The position numbers and the translations under genes are program-made. 64,000 bases of DNA from Diplonema papillatum (taxonomy: Eukaryota > Euglenozoa > Diplonemea > Diplonemida > Diplonemidae), in assembly GCA_030068145.1 (NCBI GenBank), contig JAPJBO010000056.1:372001-436000 (forward strand), written 5' to 3'. Shown in pieces: positions 57,801 through 64,000 of this stretch. The first letter of the stretch is position 1. The number at the start of each line of letters is the position of its first letter. The notes beneath the pieces were generated by a model. That model was not told where the DNA came from. It saw only the letters and a program-made list of their open reading frames with translations, and did not search any database.

Positions 57801-60800
57801 GGTCGAAACTCCTTTCCACTCCGTACACCTTTTTCACGAAGGGCTTGTGCTGCTGCCAGGGTGCGCTGGCGCCCTACAGTAGCTGTACTTTTGTTGCATT
57901 AGTGTGTGGTCCTTTGGAAGATGGATTTTGTCTGGCACTCTCTCTCCCTTAGGGTTGCCGCCCGAGGGAACCGGCTGTGAGCCGAAACTCGGCGCCGGTC
58001 TCTCCGGATTGCACCAGGAGAGAACTTCGCGGCGGATCACAAAGCACCCGCCCTGCACGAGGCACGCGCCAAGACCCGTGCATGGCTACCGTAGCACCCT
58101 CCATGTTGGCACCTTCCTCGGATGCTACGGTCGGGAAGGGGCTTCAATGTAGTTGGGAAAACACGTTCCCCTTCCCCGCGTTCTGCGTGTGGGGTTGCCA
58201 CTGGGCAACCGCCGCAGCAGCCGCAGATACGTCCTTCGCCCTTGGCTCACTCTCGGGAGGTGTCGCTGCTCACCTACCAGTGTGTTCTGGTTGTTGCCCA
58301 ATTTTGTTGCATTAGTGCGATTGTCAGGCCTTCGTCTACCACGCACTATGCATACAGCATGTACAGTGACACCGGGAAGAAAAGGCCAGGTAGGACAGGC
58401 AGTAGGCCCTCTCCCTGCCTGGGCTTTTCAGCAAGATTCATTCGGTAGGGCGCTGCCCTGGCACGACAACACTGGGCGTGCACAAACAAGCGCAATTTCG
58501 AAGCGAAGCGGATGATTTGCTAAGGCTGCCAGTGAACACAGACGGTGCCAGCACAATTCTTGTCTGTTTTCCCCCCCGCTGCGCATACCAAATGTGGACG
58601 ATCTTTCCTGTCGGCAATCGGCCTTTGGGGATGACGAACTTCGGGGCGTCCGCCAGCGGATCTTCCTCTTCCCTGTTTGATTTGTGATTGTGGGATTTGA
58701 GGGAAGCGAACTCCTGATCGGGGTGACTTCTCGGATCGTCTTTTGGCGCATGAAAGCCAGATTTCCGGAATATGGAGGACGCGCCCACCTCTGATAGGTG
58801 CGGCGGTGAGGCTGATGCCCGTGGAGTGGGGGCTTTGGCGGCGGCGAAGGGGCGGCGCACTGTGCTACGTGCACCACACCTCCGGCTCGACTGGGTTTCC
58901 GAAGGCGGTGCGGTGCAGCAACGAGCAGGTTTTGGCCTACGCTGCCGGGCGCTGCGCCGAGGAGAATATAGCAGCGGCGAGTCGGGTGCTGATGGCGTCG
59001 AGTGTGATTTTTGATCCATGGCGACCTACCCTGTGCTCCTGAGCGCAACACCTCCATCTCCAAACTTCTCCGCGCTGGGAAGCTCCCGCTCTGGCTCAAA
59101 GCTCAACCTTTTTTCAAAGGGAGCAGAGGGCCAGAACAGGAACTTTGACGCGGAAAAAAAATGGCGAGGGGGAGGGCCTGAGAGAGGGTATTTGAGCGGG
59201 CGAGGGGTCTCGCGACGAAATCTCAAAGATTTTCTCTCTACCTTGATCTCTTGCGGGACCCTCCCTCCCGGCCCGTTCCCTCTCCTGTGTCATCATCCCG
59301 AGTGCTCAAGCCGAAGCGAACATCTCAGGGAATCATACGACGTGGAGAGAGAAAGAGGCAGGTTTGGTAAGGTGCGGCCAGAGATCAAGGGAGATTCCCC
59401 TTGAGACTCGGCTTTCGATTTTGACTTAAAAGGGGTCACCTCGCGACGAAATCTCACTAGTCTCTCTCTCGGTAGCTCCTTTCCAACTACGGGCGCGTTC
59501 AGCTGTCAAACCCATGGAAGGGAGCACCAGAAAGAAATCGTCGCTCACACTTTTTGCCTTCCCGTCGAGAGAAACTGTTCAAACAGAACCCCGCCTCGCA
59601 TGCATGATTGAAGCTAGCATCAAGTCTTCTTCGAAGAAGTGCGTAGTTTTGGTGTATTCTTTTGCTTTTCGTTGTCGGCAACATTATGTACTTTCGGCGT
59701 CTTCATGTCTTTTAGTGACGGTACTTTGGGTTTTCTTGCTGTACCATGGTTTTTTTGAAGATGTTGTATCAAAAGTACAGCTCCCAAAAGGAGGGGGGTT
59801 GTTGTTATTGGTGGATAAGGAAAAAAAGGTAAGAAATCTTTGTGCGGTGGCCTCCGCTGGTCTGGTAGTCTGTGCTACCCATTCTTTTACACTCGTTCTC
59901 TTCTCTACTCACTTCTGTAGTAAATTTGTTGCACTAGTGAGATTGCCAGGCCTTCGACTACCCTTAGCAACGCACTTCTGTACGTACTGTTTCACTCTTT
60001 TGCAGATTATCGCCACAGATTCTTTGCATTCTAACCCGAACTCTTTCACTAGACTGTTTCACGCTTCTACTCTCTTTGGCTAGCCAACAAGGAGAGGGGG
60101 GGGGGGGCAAACGTTTTGGGCTTCGAAAGCTTCTGCAAGTCGCGGCAGATGGGGCGGCTGTCGGGGAGCGTGGACCGCTGCGATTTGGGAAGGGCGAGGT
60201 CTTCCTCGCGGCTGCGGATGGTGACGCTGCGGACGTCGGCCGAGTCGCCGGTGAGGTCTTTGTCGTTGGTCTTGTCCTTCCACTCGGATTCCGGGTTGAG
60301 CTCGACGATGACGCTGTCGCCCTCCATGGCTCGGTTCCGCCTCTCCTTGCTCTCGATCAGGATGTCACCCTGCATCTCCTTGTTGCGCACGAAGCAAATC
60401 GCCATGGTGTACTTCTTGCTGATGGCCAACGTCCCGCGGACGTACCGCCCGGCTCGCACACCGGCGACGGCATCGTCGCGCGACACGTACGGCGCGAAGC
60501 GCGAGAAGCGCTCCTGCCCGGGCGGGCCCCCGCCGATGCCGCCGCCGCCGCCGCCGCCGCCGAAATTGGGGCCGGGGCTCGGCGTCGCCGGGCTGGCCGA
60601 GGTGACCGGGGAGCCTCCCAGCCCGCGCGTGTACGGCGATCGCACGTTTTGGTTCTGGTTCTGGTTCCACTGCGGCGACTGGTTCTGCCCCCGGCCGCCC
60701 GGCATACCGGGGCTCGCTGGGAACCCGAATGCGTTGGTATAATGGTTGTTGCTGTTGTTGTTGTTGTTGTTGTAGCCTTGTTGCTGGTGTCGGTGTTGTT

Positions 60801-61419
60801 GATGCTGCTGTTGTTGGTGCTGCTGTTGGTACTGCTGTTGATTCGACTCGGCGGCGTTGGCGGCCGCTGCTTTTTGGTAGGCGCTGGGCGTGTCCTTCTG
60901 GTGGATCACCTGCGGCGACGACGACGGCGAGTCGAGCGACGACTTCTGGAACGCCATCCGCATCTGCGGGGGGGGCTTCCGGTGCGGCGCGCCGCCCGTC
61001 GCCGGCGACTGCGAAGGCGAAGAGTTGCCGCCCTGCTGATACTGATGCTGCTGCTGCTGCTGATACTGCTGCTGCTGCTGCTGCTGCTGCTGATACTGCT
61101 GCTGCTGCTGATACTGCTGCTGCTGCTGATACTGCTGCTGCTGCTGATACTGCTGCTGCTGCTGCGGATACTGCTGTTGCTGCTGTTGCTGCTGCGGTTG
61201 CTGCTGCTGGTCTGCCACGCGGCTCTTGACGACCCTCGGCCCACTCGTCGGCACCGGCGACGGCGCCGACGGCGACGGCTGGCGGGCCGACCCGAACGGC
61301 GGCGTCGCGGGCGCGTCCCTTTGGGCCGGAACCGCCGGCACCGGGCGCATCCGCGGCTTCTCCCGGAAGTCGTCCGGCTTCGCCAGGATCCGCTCGTCTT
61401 CGCTGCTGCTGTCCGACAT
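51801..61419 (-). CDS. DIS3L2-like 3'-5' exoribonuclease with Q/Y-rich N-terminus
   Basis: Twelve exons fit GT-AG rules and phase: 60113-61419, 58589-58672, 57410-57514, 56717-56789, 56500-56632, 56316-56449, 55787-56196, 54873-55077, 54243-54469, 53375-53621, 52747-52818 and 51801-52517 (1237 residues). Exons 5 and 6 and the 49-bp intron between them are uncertain. Residues ~71-128 are Gln/Tyr-rich and ~195-235 Gln/His/Asn-rich. Cold-shock domain 1 starts near 304 ([13 protein letters not shown]). The RNB catalytic centre is intact: [15 protein letters not shown], Asp 702, 708, 710 and 711. [28 protein letters not shown] and [18 protein letters not shown] follow as in DIS3L2. An S1-like barrel ends the protein. 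There is no PIN domain, which favours DIS3L2 over DIS3. The family degrades RNAs, often uridylated, in the cytoplasm. Confidence 0.85.
55268..55515 (+). repeat. Dispersed repeat shared with 31258-31500
   Basis: This copy lies in the intron between exons 7 and 8 of the exonuclease gene, in opposite orientation to the gene. Confidence 0.7.
58300..58473 (+). repeat. Two dispersed repeat fragments in intron 2
   Basis: 58300-58370 (TTTTGTTGCATTAGTGCGAT, CAGGCCTTCG, CACGCA) resembles 59928-59985. 58381-58473 resembles 40729-40850. Confidence 0.6.
58857..59025 (+). pseudogene. Adenylation-domain (AMP-binding) fragment
   Basis: Inside intron 1 of the exonuclease gene, on the opposite strand, about 55 codons read [19 protein letters not shown], then [20 protein letters not shown] and MASSVIFDP. 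These correspond to core motifs A3 (TSGSTGxPK) and A4 (FDP) of adenylate-forming enzymes (NRPS A domains, acyl-CoA ligases), with the right spacing. Nothing before or after matches the ~500-residue domain, and the frame stops soon after. I infer a captured or relic gene fragment. Confidence 0.7.
59567..59730 (+). repeat. Dispersed palindromic repeat, longest member
   Basis: It contains GCCTCGCATGCATG, TTGAAGCTAGCATCAA (one mismatch from the perfect palindrome), the perfect palindrome CTTCTTCGAAGAAG, GTGCGTAGTTTTGGTGTATT and a tail ending TTTAGTGACGG. It lies in intron 1 of the exonuclease gene and best defines the ~160-bp consensus. Confidence 0.7.
59928..60060 (+). repeat. Dispersed repeat fragments at end of intron 1
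   Basis: 59928-59985 matches 58300-58370, and 60003-60060 (GCAGATTATCGCCACAGATT, CATTCTAACC) matches 19368-19410 and, more weakly, 18674-18716 and 25228-25268. Confidence 0.5.
61025..61215 (-). repeat. CAG-type coding repeat with TAT interruptions
   Basis: On the coding strand, CAG/CAA codons are interrupted regularly by TAT, giving repeats of five Gln and one Tyr (18-bp period) at four successive units near 61080-61165. The tract lies in exon 1 of the exonuclease gene. Confidence 0.9.
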
Positions 61420-62483
61420 CGTGTAGTGAAAAGCGCGGGAAAGGGCGGGGGTGGGGAGGTGTTGGGGGTGGGAGGGGGCGGTGGTGGTGGTGGTGGTGGT
61501 GGTGGTGTGTGTGTGTGTGTGTCTTTTCTGTTTTTTTTTTCACTGCGGTTTGGATATTGGGGGGGGGGGGTCGGTTTGCATCCTTGCTTCTTCCCTACGC
61601 TTTTCGTCCAAAAAAGGCGTGCGAGACTGTCCGCGTCACGACAGCCCTCCTTGCTCTTCCAATAGTAGCACTTCTGTCGTATCGGTATCGCAGACGAGGT
61701 TTCGCAAATCGAGTGCGAGACTGGTGGGGGGTGTCCCCGTACGACCACTTCAGCAACGCGTTCCTGTCTTTCAAACATGTTGTACGCCATTCAGCAACTA
61801 ATCAGCATCCTTCGAACAAGTTCGTGTTCATAATGACATATGCAGGAATCAAGGACCGCCATTTGAGAGAGGAGAATGGAGGAAACAGTCCAAAAACGAG
61901 GTCACTATCATCGAAGGGATGGAAAAAAAGGAAAAAGCGGCGACCTTTTGCTTAGACTGGGGGAGCTGAAACTGGTGAGAGGAAGTGCGGGTCCTCATAG
62001 GAGGAGAGCGAGGAAACGGTGGCTGGGTAAACGTTTAGAAGAACAGCGGGCCTCGAGGCTAGTATGGGTCCCCCCTTCGGGACGCAACACCAGACACTGG
62101 GGGGAGGGCAGGCGAGGGCTAGGAGGACACACGTAACCCGCCCCCTTCAGTATCAAGCTGGCCCCGAAGGAAAGCTGAGACCTGCTCTGTGTACAGGAGA
62201 TGCTCTTTTTTTCGGCAAGCAAACACTGCAGAAATACCAAACCTTTCTCGAACCAAAAGAAAAAGCAGGACGGGGCCGTGTTGTGTTGCGATCGTGCAGC
62301 AGCCCGCAGAGGAGCGGGCGGGTTTGTGGCACTCGTTACGCTCTTGCCTGCAGTGCGAAGTTGTCGTCTTTATTCACCGTCCGTTTGTCGTGCGGTGCGC
62401 TTTTCTCTCTTTTGGGATGCACGGGAAGGTATGCTGGCACTTTGGTTGATTCGGTGTTCTGCACCGAGAACGCATGCGTCGGG
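61420..62483. other. Spacer between exonuclease and lipase-like genes
   Basis: It includes a GGT repeat and GT run (about 61480-61522), a T run, and a G12 run (61559-61570), all close to the ATG of the exonuclease gene and so probably in its 5' leader or promoter. No gene is seen. Confidence 0.4.
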
Positions 62484-64000
62484 CTACTGAGCTTCGCCAC
62501 GGCACTGGGGAAGGCTGAGGATGCTTCTGGTGTACTCGGTGGCGAAATGATCGATAATGGGGTTCGGGATGAGTGAGTAGGCGCCGGCAGAGACGATGCG
62601 GCTGAGGACGGACAGGAGGATGGGGAAGAGCGTGGTGGCCTTGGGCGTGGAGGAGGAGGCGAGGAAGTGGAAGAGCGAAACGATGCCGGTGACGAGGTCG
62701 GCGAGGGCAAGGCCGAAGGACAACGGCGACACGAGCGCGTTGAGGAGCGTCCGGGTCACGCCGGCGGCGGTCGACGACGCGTAGCGCGCGAAGAACCCGA
62801 AAAAAGACCACAGCACGCGGTGGAAAATGCCGGGCTTCTTCTTGTCTTCGCCGTGGTCGCTGCCCTTCCAAAGGGTCCAGCCGCCGTCGGCGTCACCCTC
62901 CTTCACCTCCTTCGCGGCAGCCTTCGCCTTCTCCGCGAAGCGAACGACCCTCGGAACAAACCACGCGACGAACACGTCGCTCGGCAGCACAGCGCTCCTC
63001 GCCGCATCCGCCGCGAAAACGCTCTGGAACGCCTTCCAAGGCGTGGCGTCCGGCTTCGCGAGGGGCGAGTCCTCGTCGTCGCCCCGCCTGCCGGACCTCG
63101 CGTGCGACTGCTGCAGCGTCTGGACGTCGGCCGCCAGGGCGCGGGCGGCGCCCCTCGCGTCGGCGCGCCAGATCTCGTGGTAGAGGCAGCGGAGGACCGT
63201 GATCGCGCAGCCGGGCGACGAGAAGACGGCGTCGACCAGCGACTCGGTCTTCTCGACGTGCGCCGAGCGGTACCTCTCGACCTGCACTTCGCGGCAGATC
63301 TTCGCGACGGACCGGCCAGCGTGGCTGAGAAGGGGTATGGTGACGCCTTCCGGGCACGCCGGCGCGCACAGTACGTCGTTCCCGTTCCGGTACCTGCAGA
63401 CCACGACGCCCGCCGATTCGAACCGCCGCCCGGTCACTTCGCAGAACCGGTCGTCGCCCACCGAGGCGGGACCGAACAGGTGCACTTCCTTCACGGCCCG
63501 CCCCGCAACCCGCGCGAAGTCCCTCCTGCTGCTGTTGCTGCTGGCGGGGGTGTCGGCGGTTTCCGCGGCCTTCTTCTGCTTCGCGTCGCCTTCGCCGGCG
63601 GCGTTGAGCATCGCCGCGAAAATGTAGGCGACGCCGGCGCCCGTGCCGTGGCCGCTGACGCAGACGTCGACTGCGTGCTCGGCGTCGACGTCGTACGTGT
63701 GCATCGCCTTGCGCAGCTGCTCCAAGATCCGGTCGAACCACCGTCCTTCGCCGTCGCCCGCGTCCTTGGTCAGCGCCCCGTAGAACCCCGAGTGCGCGAC
63801 GAGCCGCCCGCCGCGCGCGAACGGGTCGAAAGCGGGGCCGTCGGCGTCCTTCGCCGCGAAGAGCGCGTCCCACGCCTCCTGCACCCGCGCCGCCAGCCGG
63901 CGAGCGGCGGACGACCGCCACTGCGAGGGGTTGGCCGAATTGCCCGTTGGCGGGCCGTTGAAGATGAGGAGCACCTTCAACTTCCCTTCTAGCGTCCTGA
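62484..64000 (-). CDS. Lipase-3-fold protein lacking the catalytic serine (5' partial)
   Basis: The frame is open to the right edge of the window, so the start lies outside; the first codons seen read RTLEGKLKVLLIFNGPPTG. Over 500 residues are present. Lipase class 3 landmarks occur in order: VAHSGFYGAL (like VHxGF), VDVCVSGHGTGAGVAYIFAAML (the nucleophile elbow, about 63639-63653), a YRNGNDVLCAPACP segment (like the NDxVPxLP Asp region) and LLSHAG. The elbow reads GHGTG instead of GHSxG, so the Ser nucleophile position is Gly. The C-terminal ~120 residues contain several hydrophobic stretches (around VLWSFFGFFARYA and FGLALADLVTGIVSLFHFLA), suggesting membrane contact. I infer a non-hydrolytic or unusual member of the family. 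Confidence 0.65.
   Translation of the reverse strand, partial: RTLEGKLKVLLIFNGPPTGNSANPSQWRSSAARRLAARVQEAWDALFAAKDADGPAFDPFARGGRLVAHSGFYGALTKDAGDGEGRWFDRILEQLRKAMHTYDVDAEHAVDVCVSGHGTGAGVAYIFAAMLNAAGEGDAKQKKAAETADTPASSNSSRRDFARVAGRAVKEVHLFGPASVGDDRFCEVTGRRFESAGVVVCRYRNGNDVLCAPACPEGVTIPLLSHAGRSVAKICREVQVERYRSAHVEKTESLVDAVFSSPGCAITVLRCLYHEIWRADARGAARALAADVQTLQQSHARSGRRGDDEDSPLAKPDATPWKAFQSVFAADAARSAVLPSDVFVAWFVPRVVRFAEKAKAAAKEVKEGDADGGWTLWKGSDHGEDKKKPGIFHRVLWSFFGFFARYASSTAAGVTRTLLNALVSPLSFGLALADLVTGIVSLFHFLASSSTPKATTLFPILLSVLSRIVSAGAYSLIPNPIIDHFATEYTRSILSLPQCRGEAQ

Noticed and set aside
60076-61665. 529-codon plus-strand frame rich in Leu and Arg
   Set aside because: Antisense to exon 1 of the exonuclease; the Leu runs are the reverse of CAG repeats.
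62667-63992. 441-codon plus-strand frame over the lipase-like gene
   Set aside because: Antisense shadow in GC-rich sequence; no domain.

Overview
The window is nuclear DNA of a eukaryotic protist. Spliceosomal introns with a strongly preferred GTATG donor interrupt several genes, intergenic DNA is long and repeat-rich, and the proteins are eukaryotic (mitochondrial HSP70, a DIS3L2-type exonuclease, a JmjC oxygenase, a fumarate reductase-cytochrome b5 fusion ending in the peroxisomal signal SKL). I favour an alveolate-like alga such as a chromerid, but this is a low-confidence guess from protein style. Nearly every protein gene is on the minus strand. 

Layout. 1463-4819 holds a DIRS-type tyrosine-recombinase retroelement (Gag, recombinase, RT-RNase H). 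5142-7356 is a two-exon gene of unknown function. Three almost identical intronless fumarate reductase-cytochrome b5 genes lie at 8727-10670, 15210-17147 and 22973-24916. Between the first two are a JmjC/cupin oxygenase gene (11926-13359), a decayed partial copy of its 3' end, and a 44-bp minisatellite. Between the second and third are a stand-alone IMP-cyclohydrolase-like ORF and two neighbouring inverted-repeat elements. Four tandem mitochondrial HSP70 genes, each with four exons, occupy 27066-48838. A frameshifted tyrosine-recombinase pseudogene on the plus strand (38694-40011) sits between copies 2 and 3. A twelve-exon DIS3L2-like gene covers 51801-61419, and its first intron carries a fragment of an adenylation domain on the opposite strand. 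A lipase-fold gene lacking the usual nucleophile runs off the right edge. 

Themes. Two housekeeping genes have been amplified locally (3x and 4x) and are kept nearly identical within coding sequence while their flanks are unrelated. In the HSP70 exon 1, three sites support three mutually incompatible groupings of the four copies, which indicates gene conversion. The spacers hold decayed gene fragments, several dispersed repeat families not assignable to a known class, and long oligo-G runs almost all on one strand. The most unusual biology is the fumarate reductase-cytochrome b5-SKL fusion, which points to a peroxisomal fumarate/NADH redox function in triplicate. 

Exon coordinates of spliced genes were derived by hand from phase-compatible GT-AG sites and homology; those marked uncertain should be treated as such.
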